From: Hysterium pulicare CBS 123377
Lineage: Eukaryota > Ascomycota > Dothideomycetes > Hysteriales > Hysteriaceae
Length of the DNA stretch: 64,000 bases
Direction of reading: 5' to 3'
Assembly (NCBI GenBank): GCA_000467715.1
Contig: AJFK01000728.1
Coordinates: 1-64,000 of the forward strand
A program made the translations under genes and the position numbers. Below the pieces are notes generated by a model. The model was given only the letters and a program-made list of their open reading frames with translations. It made no database searches and was not told the origin of the DNA. Positions 54,540 through 64,000 of this stretch are shown here, piece after piece (within the stretch, counting starts at the first letter, position 1; every line of letters begins with the position of its first letter).

Positions 54540-55372
54540 AGGACCGGGGATTCATCAATGGAAAATTTAAACTCGGAAGCTCTTCCGAGATTGAAGAGTC
54601 CAAATCTCAACAAAGATTACCTTCATCGAACCTGGGGTCGTTGGGTTCGTTCTTCCGAAATAACATACGTATCACATGTACCTCTTCCAGACTGGAAGAC
54701 TCCCGACGTAATACGGGCTGAGAGGTATCATCCGTTCGGCCGTGGGCTCGAATTGACCATGTGACACTACCCATAGCATACCTTCATACAAAGAACACTT
54801 GGCTTTAGACGATCAGAACCACTGCGCATCAAGTTTTATAATCGTGCAACCAGTCGAAACCGGCGAAGGCCACACTTTCGTACGTGCACGGTAAAGGTTA
54901 CCCTTAAGGCATTTCGCAATTCATCATCAGCACAATCCTCTATTCAATTCTAAAAATCCAATAGACTCCTCTATACATTTTCTCGAATGTTGATGTTGCC
55001 AAGCTACCAGTAGAGCTTGCGGAAATACTCGTCCGGATGTATCCCGCCAAGCACGACCACGCGGTCCCGACTCACGAAACGACATCGTTTCACCAAGTCT
55101 AGGCTTCCCCAGATTCCATTGGGGTGGCTCCACAACCCCCGCATCTTACTACGGATAACGCATGATCGCGGATGGCTGCAGTCTACACCTGCACTGGCGA
55201 CAGAAAGCAGTTTGAAGCTTATAGTATCCAGTTTGGCGGGTACGCTTTTCCAGTATCCTGGCAACAGCTGATAAGTGCTTCGACCACCCTTTAATCTTCC
55301 CCTTTTTTGAAATACTCTGCGCGAGTGCAACATTCACGTCTTTTGCTTCATCGTTGTCCTTAAACTTTTACA
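54540..55372. other. Intergenic region before the MFS gene
   Basis: Between the 3' end of HET gene 2 and the transporter start. An ORF at 54558-54764 is in frame with the HET gene after its stop but has no family resemblance. The last 100 bp should be the transporter's leader. Confidence 0.5.
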
Positions 55373-57433
55373 ATGAATCACGAAAAGGACGCTGTCCAGC
55401 ACCACGAATCGGTTCTCGACCCCCAAGCTACCCACGAGAGCAGTTTCGACGATGTAATCGGTTGCGAAACTGATCTTGGAGAGCTGCCAAAAGGCTACTA
55501 CCGGAGCAAGCTATTCCTTGGATCTATGCTCGCCACAGGGTTGGGTCTCTGGTCAGCTGTATCGACTTTCGGTTTCGTCGCACCCCTTCTCGGAACCATC
55601 AATGCGGAAATTGGGCCTGATTCTCGCTACGTCTGGATTTCTCTGGTCTACAATGCCGTCCTGGCTGTTTCGCTGGCTCCGGTAGGACGACTCTCGGACA
55701 TCTTTGGGAGAAGGTACTTCTTTATTGGTGGTGGAGTTATTGCGATCATTGGGTGCGTTGTATGTGCCACTGCGCAAAGCATTCCGGTCTTGATTGGTAA
55801 GCTCGGTGCCCAAAATTCTCACATCGTTACGAAATTGCCTCTGCGTTGAAGTTTTATGTGCCTCAAATCGGACGTAATTCAGCTCTCGCAACACTAACAT
55901 TTCTCTGTATTAGGTGGCAATGTTCTCCTCGGAATCTCCACTGCCACGCAAATGTGCTTCCACTTCGTTATGGGTGAACTCGTCCCCATGAAGTACCGCT
56001 ACCAAGGTGGAGCAATCCTCTACCTCTTTGGTATACCCGGCTCGGGATTCGGCCCTGCCATCGGCGCTGCATTCATGAAGCACTACTCCGTTGGCTGGCG
56101 CGGGCTCTACTGGCTACTACTAGCCGGAAACGTCGTCGCCCTGGCTTGCTGGATACTTTTTTACTTCCCACCGACCTTCCACAAGAAGCATAAGGAGGAT
56201 ATCGATTCGAAGATGTACTGGGTCAAGCATTTCGACTACGTTGGTCTCGCTCTATTCACCGTTGGTTTCGTCATGTTCTTGATGGGCTTATCATGGGGTG
56301 GATCAACGTATCCATGGAAATCTGCGGCCGTCATAGTGTCCATCGTGGGTGGGGCTTTGGTCATCGGGGTTTTCGTACTTTGGGAGGCATTGGCTCCCCT
56401 CAAGGAACCACTTGTCCCTATACATCTGTTCAAAAGTAAAGGATGGGTTTCCTCCTGTGTACTACTTGGCATTGGTGCTGGAGTGGTATGTTCACATTCT
56501 TCTCGTCTGGGAATCGAGTTCTGACCTAAAACAGTATTACGCTTTTGCCATTATCTGGCCAATGCAAGCAGCAGTTCTCTACAGTGATGGGAATATTATT
56601 CGGACTGGGTAATCAACTTCGACTTTGCGAACATGCCCAGGAATCGACGCTAATGCTTTCTTTAGACTCATGAGTTCCATCGTCGGATTAGCAATCATCT
56701 CGGGCCAATTCGTGGGAGGTTCACTGGCAGCAAAGATCGGAAAGACCAAGTTCCAATCAATGGCCATGTTCATCATCGGCGGCACATTCCTAGGTTGTAA
56801 GTAACACCTCCGCACGCCCCTAATCCTCCTTACTCACCCTCCTCCACAGGCGCCGCCGTCTCGAGTCCCGACAACCAAAACACAGCCATTGCCTTAGTAT
56901 TCCTCGGCTGCTTCTTCATCGGCTGGAACGAAGCCGTCTGTCTCGCCAACGCAACCATCATTGTGCACGATCAGCGCGAAATCGGTATCGCCGGCGGTCT
57001 CGCTGGCTCCATTCGCGCCGCTATATGCGCCCTGTTAGTGGCTACCTACTCCTCCATCCTAACAAATCGCCTGGGCGCAACCATCGTCGCCCGAGTCCCC
57101 GGGGCCCTTGTTGGCGCCGGACTTCCTGCAACCTCAGTCGCCGACTTCATCGCGGCCATCAGCGTCGGAACTCCAGAGGCGTTCGCTGCTGTTCCGGGGA
57201 TCTCGCCCGCGATTATTGCGGTCGGGCTGCGGGCCTATAAAGTGGCGAATGCGGATGCTTATAGAACAGTCTATCTTTCTACGATTGCGTTTTCGTGTTT
57301 GGGTATTGGGCTGGCGTTTTTGGCGCCGAATACGGAGACTCTTATGACTGGGAAGGTTGCTGCGACGTTGGATCGGAATGAAGATGAGAGTACTGAAAAG
57401 GTTCTTGAGGATGAGAAGACGAGGGAGGTTTAG
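55373..57433 (+). CDS. MFS efflux transporter, TRI12/siderophore-like (DHA), five exons
   Basis: Plasma-membrane drug:H+ antiporter-type carrier of 594 residues with about 14 predicted helices. Exons 55373-55796, 55914-56485, 56535-56608, 56666-56796 and 56850-57433. MFS motif A appears as GRLSDIFGRRYFF between helices 2 and 3. FVAPLLGTINAEIGPDSRYVW before it, MGELVPMKYRYQGGAIL and GWRGLYWLL later are typical of the fungal trichothecene-efflux (TRI12-like) group. The last third has the long extracytoplasmic loop with VAAISVG-like sequence (VADFIAAISVGTPEAFAAVP) seen in this group. The N- and C-tails are acidic and cytosolic. Substrate unknown; such pumps export toxins or siderophores, but no biosynthetic gene lies next to it. 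Confidence 0.92.
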
Positions 57434-58692
57434 TGGAATCGGATTTGGCTGGGGCGGAAACAGAGGTCTGATGGTGAGGTGGGTTTAGGTTATATGGTAA
57501 CCGGCCGGCATCCGATTATCCTCTGGGTTTATTAGACCCTTAGCTCTATTGAACATAGCCCCTTGCTACGATAATGATAGGCGCGTATCAATAACGATGG
57601 TTATGAGGCTTCCACAGTTGGGGTAGCTTTGACGGGTTTGAATATCGACACACTGCCGGGCGGTAATAATTTGGGGGAAATGTTTCACTTTTTGGGAGCC
57701 TTCGAGTGGACAGATATACTGCCAGGTTGAGCCCCAATACTAGGAGGCGGCAAAACCCACCGTCAAAGCTACCCTGACAGATGACGCCCAATAATGCCGA
57801 TATCTAAAGAGAGTATTAAAGGTAGCTTAGTCGCTAGCTAAAGTGTGTCTTGGTTAACCTTTTATATAACCCCTGAAAAGGTATTTCACCCATCTTTTCT
57901 TCTTTAAGTAAGCAATATATTCAATAGTATCGCAAGCACGCAACCAACCGCAAGAGCCGATGTTTATTTTCAAGCAATCGCTCCGTTCGCGATCATTTAG
58001 TTCACGTAGTTTGAAAATATGAACTAGGTAAATGTATCTCGACCTTGGCTCTGAGAATATAGCAGAACCGAGACTGGGTTGTTCTTACCGGGTCTATTTC
58101 ACATGGGAGATGACAGTACTTGAGAGTTTGAATAGCTAGGTGATCTTTAAGTACTTTGACTTACGTAGGTTGATGTCCCAGGGACGGTGGGTTTGTTAGA
58201 TCCTACCGCCGGTATCTACTGATTCCGCTCTGTACACACCCTTAGGTAGCTCCACCACCTCTTCTACCGACGATAGACCCTACAATACAATCTTGTTCAT
58301 AACAAGGTTGGTGGCAGCTGCTGTACGCGCTAATTTCCTGCTTCTCTCTCAGCCTCCTCTTTCTGTTCTCTGGCTTTGTCTCCCATGCAGATATTAGCGC
58401 TCAACTATTCATATGCTAAAGTCTGATTCGTGAAGTTAGAGACTCACGGAATCTTCGTGCTGCCAGCTTATTCTGAATTTTCCGCCGTTGATTTAGGTCA
58501 TTAACATCCAACCATTGATCTTCGTTCAACACCAATGAGTCGTGGTCTGGTCTCGATGACTCCACCCTTTCCTTAACTGTTGCGCACTGCTATACTGGCT
58601 CGCGGGTTCTGTTTGTCGCTTTATGCCGATATCAAACTGCCCTAAGTCGGAGTAATCGACTAACTCGCTCTTCTCTTTCGCTTCCCCTACCC
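57434..58692. other. Intergenic region with a MITE-like element
   Basis: Between the transporter and zinc-finger gene 3' ends. The MITE-like element lies at 57615-57780; the rest is AT-rich with no gene. Confidence 0.55.
57615..57780. mobile_element. MITE-like element with imperfect terminal inverted repeats
   Basis: About 166 bp bounded by inverted repeats of 20-28 bp. Left end CAGTTGGGGTAGCTTTGACG, and right end (reversed) CTGTCAGGGTAGCTTTGACG; the core GGGTAGCTTTGACGG is perfect over 15 bp. No clear target duplication: left flank GGCTTCCA, right flank ATGACGCC. No coding capacity. It looks like a short non-autonomous DNA transposon relic. Confidence 0.65.
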
Positions 58693-60646
58693 TCATGACA
58701 CTCTTGTTTTGCTGTCCACTGTTTCTTTGAATTTCTCGGAGCTGGACCCCGGGCTGTCCGAACCAATCACGCATAAAATCTCAGATCCCTGTCCATCCCC
58801 TCGCAGACCTTCCTCCCTCGCAGTCCGCTCATCAAACTCCATATTTCGTCCTTTAAAGAACATGCGTACATTCTTAACATCACTGACCCCTAGCTTCTTT
58901 GCCGCTGCTTGTCGTACAGTCGCAATCTTCAACTCTCCATTTCTGATGCTCTGGGCCGGGAAATGCACAGGATAGATGACCCTCCTGTTCTTAAATATCA
59001 GGATATCCGTATCCCGACTCGGGTTCTCATCATCCAGGTCAACGATTTTGTGGGTGTGCGCTGATACCTGGGCATTCTCCATTTCCTGCAATGACTCAGA
59101 AAACTGACCCCTAGCCGAATTCAACCTAGAATCTTCCGTGGGTAAGCCTTCATCGGGGCTCAAGTCATCTGAAAAGTCGGAAAGTTCTGCTTCTGCTTCT
59201 GCCTGACCATTCTCCTCTGCATGAGCCTCGCTGTCGGAATCATTCTCTGCCAAAGTAGAGGGTAAAGCAAACAAAGCAAGTTGTTCTTGATGATGGCCCA
59301 TATGTTTCTGGAAAGCCCGTAGACTCGTCGTTCGGTCGCATAAACGGCATTTGACCTTCTCCATGTCACTTGGACTGGTGACAGCTGTCTTTTTGAGAGC
59401 TGAGATCGTCGCTTCGGTTGCAATGTCAGGATGCTGTCCACGGATGTGTACCACAAAATCTGCCTCTGACTGAGATATCTCGTCGCAACCATTGATGCAC
59501 TGCCACACAGCTCGGTGAGCCTCAATCTCGTGTCTGAACCATTGATGCCGCGAGTCGAAGAGGCGATCGGGGGTATTGCATTCTTTCACTGTGCAAGAAT
59601 ATGGAAGGAGGTCTCTATACACGTGTTTCCTGTGACAAAGTCAGCTGTTGCATGTCATAACGTGAGAGGCATCTCAACATACTTCCATGCCGATGTCGTA
59701 TGTATTGAGACTATCAGAAAGCATAATGGGCACTCAAAATGGTCTTGTTGCGAAGCTTCTTTTGGCAACGACGGCACACGCAAGGCAGAGTTGATCGATG
59801 TTGCGTAAGAGGTTTGTGACAAGTTGTCGTCACCTTCATCTATATCAACTGTTGCTGTCTTTTCGACAGGAATTGCACTTGCCTCTGTGCTATTAGTAGT
59901 ATAGTCAGTCCCAGTATCCTCGATCCCCAGTTTTTCGATACCTTTGGCAAGCTTGCTGTGATGCTCCTCGCGGTATGTCAAATACTGCCGACGTCCAGAT
60001 ATCGCACGTCCTAGTCGGTCAACAAGATAATCCTTAGCTTCTGGAAATTTCGATCGAACATGTTCTATGTCGTAAACCTCGTAATAAGACTTGTCGATTG
60101 TAATGCTGCTGCGGAGTTGAGAATGTAAAGCAGGGTCCCTGATTGACATTGATAATCTGAAAAGACAGGTTATCGTTTCCTTGATACTTGTTAGAAGTTG
60201 TTTCAATTCCGTATCGCCTTCGAGACATCTAGACTCGGGCTCTATGGAGAAATCATCCCCTTCCGATTCGGAATCAGAAAGCTCGTCCCAGGGGATCTTT
60301 TCTTCCTTGACGATCGAAAGCGCTGTTGGAGTAATTAGTCAGATGATCGAACACGGGAACATGATGAATACTGACCATCCTCCAAATCACACTGCATTGA
60401 GGTCAGGAGGTCGAGGACGCGATCTTTCAGATGCGATGAGTCCCGCAGCCTGTAGTCGAGCGATCGTTGGCCTTTTCGATGAGCTGCAATGTTTCCCACC
60501 CAAAGTTTTAACCGATCGAACTCATCCTGTATCTTTTCTCGTCCCACTTGCGCTGCGAATCGTCCGTTATCCTCGAGCCCTCGAGCGAGGCTGACAAACC
60601 TGTGAGAACACGTTCCCACCTTGTCCGATATACGCACGGTATCCAT
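58693..60646 (-). CDS. C2H2 zinc-finger protein with C-terminal ubiquitin-like domain, three exons
   Basis: Minus-strand exons 60376-60646, 59683-60322 and 58693-59629, 615 residues. The N-terminal 90 residues are helical (SHRFVSLARGLEDNGRFAAQ; LWVGNIAAHRKGQRSLDYRL), a module I know only as the front part of many fungal signalling-type proteins. Residues about 270-410 are a Cys/His-rich array: FECPLCFLIVS, YSCTVKECNTPDRLFDSRHQ, WQCINGCDEISQ, and KCRLCDRTTSLRAFQKHMGH followed by HQEQLALFALP. After an acidic linker, the end (about 520-600) has a ubiquitin-like pattern: IYPVHFPAQSI, LKIATVRQAAAKKLGVSD, RMFFKGRNMEFDERTARE and SEILCVIG. Similar multi-domain proteins are linked to fungal NLR-type systems, which is inference here. 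The gene diverges from a HeLo-like/DUF7580 gene only 235 bp away. Confidence 0.85.
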
Positions 60647-60881
60647 TTTGGCTACAAATGCAGAGAAAGAACCGGTACGGCAGATAATATGTGAATCAAA
60701 TACCCATGAGGAAGATGATGGTGAGTTGACCGCTGGTAGCAGATCGTAACCTTGGCGCTGACCTGTGAATAACCCCGCTTTCAGCCCCAGATGGGGGCCA
60801 AAAGGGACAATAATCGGACATGAATGTTGTGGATTGCACCCATATCAAACCTTCTCAGAATTTCTTATTGCTAGACAAATC
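60647..60881. promoter_or_regulatory. Short bidirectional promoter
   Basis: Only 235 bp separate the starts of the zinc-finger/Ubl gene and the DUF7580 gene, so their promoters must overlap. A run near 60682-60690 (GATAATATG) could be a GATA-like site. Shared regulation is likely but not shown. Confidence 0.55.
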
Positions 60882-62699
60882 ATGTCAGGCGTTGAAGCTG
60901 CTGGTCTCGTCTTGGGCGCTATTCCCCTCATCATTGCGGGCCTGGAGCTATACGCAAAAGGCGTAGCAACCGGCAGGCGCTTATGTCAATACAAGAAAGA
61001 GCTCGAAATCCTTCTGAACGAGATCAAGACAGAGAAGGACATACTCATCAACAGTATCAGCATGATCCTGGTGGGTGTCGTGAAGACTCAGGACATGCCG
61101 CATTTCCTCGCGGACCCATGTGGCGAGAGATGGAAAGATGGAAAATTTGATACAAGGCTGAGAGACCGTCTTGGGGTTTCTTTTAACTCCTATATTGGAA
61201 CCATCAACCAGATGAACTTTATAGCAGATGGCTTTAAATCAAAACTGAAGCTTGATAGGTCTGGCAAGGTTAGTGAAGGTTCCTAGCGCTGTGCTTTACT
61301 CTATTTTCTCAAGTCATATATTGTACAGCATTCTATCATAGCACTTTTCAAGCCTCTGCGTTCTTGACTGACAGTCGCAATCACATAGGCTCAACTCAGT
61401 GACCCTCATTTAGTCAAAGAATATTACAAGAGGCTGAAATTTGGGCTCCGCAAGTCCGAATACGACGGCTTGATGTCTAAACTACGACAAGCAAATACTG
61501 CGCTTTGCCGATTGACAACGCAAACGCTATCTCTCGAGGCGGCGCACCGCAATGTTAAGGATATCAGCTCAATTCCAGATTTCAACGTTGTTCACGTTCG
61601 CGCAAGAGAGTTCTATGATACCCTTCGTACCGGCTGGAAATGCTCTTGTTGGCAGAACCACAGCGTCAACCTCCGCCTAGAGCCACGCATGGAGCCCGGT
61701 TTAAATAATGATGAGGATGGTTACGATGAGGACTGTCCCCGCTTTCACGTTGTGTTTCGTAACGGACAGCACCATTCAGACGATCAGAGAAACTTCACTG
61801 CTCCATGGACTTGGGAAGAGGCCGACGCACAGCTTGTATATTATGACCGAGAATTGAGATTGAATAGGCCAAAAGGCACTGTAAAAGAAGTTCGGTTCGC
61901 GCAACAGGCAACGACGGCAATAAAATCGGCACTGGATCCGAAACCAAATGAGCGACTGATCGAAGATCTATGCGCTGCTATCAGTACTCTTCAAACACCG
62001 GAACGAGAAGCATGCCTCTCACTTCTCGCGACCGAATACGCAAACCAAAAGTACGGGGTGCGGATATATCCTTCCAGGAGCCCATCTTCAGCTCGAGAAT
62101 CGTGGTCGATATCATCTTTAAGCACTGTTCTCGATGATCCAAAGTTCACAAGACAGGACAGACTACGACTGGCTGTCACGTTAGCCTCTAGCGTGCTTCA
62201 ACTTCACGAAACGCCCTGGCTGGAAAAGAACTGGAGTAAAGACGACATCTTCTTTATTGACCGACCGGGCCGCAAAGTGTACGACCACCCCTTTGTCTCT
62301 TGTCACTTCGACGAAAATGATGAAAGAGCCTCGTCTGCTACACCACAAATCCTCCGCAGAATCATACGCAATCAGGCTCTCTTCGCTCTCGGTGTCTCAT
62401 TAATCGAGTTGTGGTACGGAAAACCTCTTCAAGAATTGCGAAGGCCAGAAGACTGTGATGGAAATCCGAATGACCCTACTTCATCCCTTTTGACAGACTG
62501 GAACACAGCCGAACGTCTTGTCGATGAAATTTATACTGACGCGGGCCCGAAGTACAGCGCTGCAGTAAGACGCTGCATTCGGTGTGACTTTGACCGACGT
62601 GCAACTAGCTTGGACGATAAAGCATTTCAAAAGGCAGTGTACAATGGTGTTGTGGCTCAGCTACAAGAGAACCTTGATTTCTTCTCAATTATCATATAG
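60882..62699 (+). CDS. HeLo-like/DUF7580 protein with degenerate kinase-like C-terminus
   Basis: Exons 60882-61268 and 61389-62699 give 565 residues. The start MSGVEAAGLVLGAIPLIIAG is the hallmark beginning of a large fungal family with a HeLo-like helical N-terminus, followed by LCQYKKELEILLNEIKTEKD. The C-terminal region follows the DUF7580 pattern: RLRLAVTLASSVLQLHETPW, the short DDIFFIDR stretch, a loop reaching HPFVSCHF, LFALGVSLIELWYGKPL and RCIRCDFDRR. This outline is that of a protein kinase that has lost the glycine loop and catalytic residues, so it is probably a pseudokinase. HeLo domains kill cells by membrane insertion in HET-S-type systems. An upstream in-frame ATG (60765) adds 39 residues outside the family. 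It shares a 235-bp promoter with the zinc-finger/Ubl gene. Confidence 0.88.
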
Positions 62700-63081
62700 G
62701 CAAGGTAGCGTGAGGGGAAATATTTATCAAAATCCGATACGCGATGAGTGTCATTGGTCGTCGTACTATTGCTGTACAAGCCTGGAAAGATCTTATTCTA
62801 TATGCTACTTTCCAAATGGTCTCAAGGATGGCAACTTGCTTTCATGCCTTTCCCGGAGTCTGATTCAGCTTTGTGGGCTGGTGCTAAGGAAGGTGGCAGG
62901 CGTAGACTCACCCTCCTGAAACGATGCGTGTACTATGCAGCAGTAACGGTCTTGAAGAAGAGTTTGATTAAGCTCAACCACGCGTAAGCGGCGATTATAC
63001 TTAAAGCTCTCATTTATGGTTGTTAATATATGAAACAGGAACACGTCTAAAAACACAGGACTCATACGCCTCTCATTCACA
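62700..63081. other. Intergenic with a SINE-like copy
   Basis: 3' region of the DUF7580 and secreted-domain genes, which converge here. Contains the repeat copy at 62954-63022; nothing else recognised. Confidence 0.55.
62954..63022 (+). repeat. SINE-like element, 3'-truncated copy
   Basis: Very close to the family head: GAAGAAGAGTTTGATTAAGC then CTCAACCACGCGTAAGCGGC and TTAAAGCTCTCATTTATGG, after which similarity stops. No matching target duplication found. Confidence 0.8.
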
Positions 63082-63609
63082 CTAAGAAGCATTTGGATCC
63101 ATCCTCCACTTGACACAATTCCCCTCCATCTTCCCGCCCTGTTTTCTATTCTCTCCATCCGTGTCACATTGATCTGTAATTTTCCTCAACTCCGTCCCGC
63201 ACACATCCACATCTACCTTCCACTCACACCCAGGCTTGATCTCGATACTCGTGACGATACTCACCGCAACAACCTCATTGCGATCACAACAGCTCCAGGA
63301 TTCAGTCTTCTCGTAGTAGTATTTGGCTTCTAGTGTCTTTCCTTTGATCTGAGCGCAGAACCGGTCAATCGCCTGAATCATCTTGTAGCGGTGTACCCAT
63401 TGTCCACTATTGTAGTACCCCAATGTATCCTTCGAGAAGTCAGGCGCCGTCTTCGATGGTGCTGGAGGGGGTGGAGGCGGAGGTGGAGGCGCGCTGGAGG
63501 CTGGAGGTGAGCTGCTAGACGGTGCATTCGATGGCTCGGGGGCCGCCTCGGTAGAGGTGGATTGAGAATCCGCAGAGCAAGATTCTTCTTCTGTATCATC
63601 AGAATGCAC
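63082..63609 (-). CDS. Secreted-type C-terminal domain protein with polyproline linker, start unresolved
   Basis: Coding exon of at least 170 residues ending at 63082. After a Ser/Thr/Pro-rich stretch and nine prolines in a row, the domain reads LGYYNSGQWVHRYKMIQAID, RFCAQIKGKTLEAKYYYEKT, WSCCDRNEVVAVSIVTSIEI, CEWKVDVDVCGTELRKITDQ and CDTDGENRKQGGKMEGNCVK, ending WRMDPN. This Cys-rich domain, with the end pattern CDTxGxxxKQGG...C..WR.DPN, is one I know from the C-termini of secreted ascomycete proteins, often behind a glycoside-hydrolase domain. Here no catalytic part precedes it within the window: just upstream are only 160 bp before a divergent ORF. No in-frame ATG was found for this exon; a CAG acceptor lies near 63594, so one or more short 5' exons are probably missing from this model. 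Confidence 0.65.
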   Translation of the reverse strand: MHSDDTEEESCSADSQSTSTEAAPEPSNAPSSSSPPASSAPPPPPPPPPAPSKTAPDFSKDTLGYYNSGQWVHRYKMIQAIDRFCAQIKGKTLEAKYYYEKTESWSCCDRNEVVAVSIVTSIEIKPGCEWKVDVDVCGTELRKITDQCDTDGENRKQGGKMEGNCVKWRMDPNAS

Positions 63610-63768
63610 GGGCTATATATTTTAGGCGGAACCCACCTTCTCTTCCTCCAGACCATCCAACATTTCTCACAGAGCGGCAAAGTGTATATATTCTCTGATC
63701 GCAAGCTACCAAAGCCAATCCAAGATCCTTTCTCCCTATCATCGTGCACAAGCGACTTATTTTCAGCT

Positions 63769-64000
63769 ATGACATCAAACCAGTTTCATCGCGAGCCAAT
63801 TTATCGTCTCCGCTGGAACGTCTTCGGCGATATTCGAAATATCCAGGTTACGGATGACCCCAAGAGTGAGGATGCCAATCTATCGCCTTTCGAAGGCCAT
63901 CCCATGGCATCGGAATACGCAACAAGCCCTCCAAGATCTAGACTTACTGTTGGCATCATCCCCCTTGAAGAGCAGTGCGTGCATGACGAGGCTGATGAGG
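63769..64000 (+). CDS. Hypothetical protein, partial (runs off the window)
   Basis: Open from ATG 63769 to the end of the window, 77 codons and no stop. The sequence begins MTSNQFHREPIYRLRWNVFG and contains RSRLTVGIIPLEEQC. It has protein-like composition (no codon clustering, mixed hydrophobic and charged residues) but I do not recognise the family. It diverges from the secreted-domain gene, so the 160 bp between could be a shared promoter. A coding exon is likely but not certain. Confidence 0.5.
   Translation, partial: MTSNQFHREPIYRLRWNVFGDIRNIQVTDDPKSEDANLSPFEGHPMASEYATSPPRSRLTVGIIPLEEQCVHDEADE

Noticed and set aside
54558-54764. ORF in frame after the HET gene 2 stop, a possible read-through extension
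   Set aside because: HET relatives end near the annotated stop and the extension has no recognisable similarity.
57588-57791. Minus-strand ORF spanning the MITE-like element
   Set aside because: Explained by the element and its inverted repeats; no coding signal.
62748-62987. ORF ending SLIKLNHA, also seen at 31931-32170
   Set aside because: The shared tail is the translated head of the SINE-like repeat, not a protein family.
1-64000. tRNA, rRNA, CRISPR, LTR or virus-derived elements
   Set aside because: None seen by eye on either strand; small RNA genes could be missed without a covariance search.

Overview
The window is nuclear DNA of a filamentous ascomycete (Pezizomycotina). Genes are split by short GT-AG introns of about 45-120 nt. 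The families are typical of the group: HET-domain proteins, a NACHT remnant with the DUF7791-type tail motif, DUF6604, DUF7580, DUF8021, a fungal-transcription-factor-domain protein, a hybrid histidine kinase and a TRI12-like MFS pump. Family names come from motif recognition by eye; no database search was run. I found no tRNA, rRNA, CRISPR array, LTR element or virus-like element.

Layout. 0-10 kb: carboxylesterase, small secreted Cys-rich protein, fatty acid desaturase, a broken membrane-protein gene, dual-specificity phosphatase. 11-18 kb: hybrid histidine kinase, a frameshifted transcription-factor gene and a divergent, frameshifted short-chain dehydrogenase. 18-28 kb: repeat-rich gap, a secreted protein with three copies of a six-cysteine module, AMID-like flavoprotein, HET protein 1, secreted beta-propeller protein. 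28-34 kb: DUF6604 gene with one in-frame stop, F-box pseudogene with two in-frame stops. 34-41 kb: vanillyl-alcohol-oxidase-like enzyme, divergent carotenoid/stilbene dioxygenase and an NmrA-like reductase, a plausible aromatic-compound group. 41-49 kb: NACHT pseudogene, two DUF8021 secreted paralogues either side of a SLATT-like membrane protein. 49-58 kb: AIG2/GGCT-like protein, HET protein 2, MFS pump. 58-64 kb: a zinc-finger/ubiquitin-like protein divergent from a HeLo-like/DUF7580 protein, a secreted C-terminal-type domain protein, and an ORF running off the end.

Themes. (1) Several gene families tied to fungal self/non-self recognition (HET x2, NACHT, SLATT, DUF7580, C2H2-Ubl, DUF6604) are gathered here; the divergent pair at 58.7-62.7 kb is the best candidate for a functional system. 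(2) A short (about 124 bp) SINE-like repeat occurs at seven places; three copies carry direct target-site duplications of 9, 13 and 15 bp. (3) Several host genes are broken by single in-frame stops or single-base frameshifts, and many of the stops fit C-to-T or G-to-A changes in a CpA/TpG context, as RIP would make; the indels need checking against reads.

Exon borders were placed by hand from splice signals, frame and family resemblance; reading-phase arithmetic was checked for the intact multi-exon genes.
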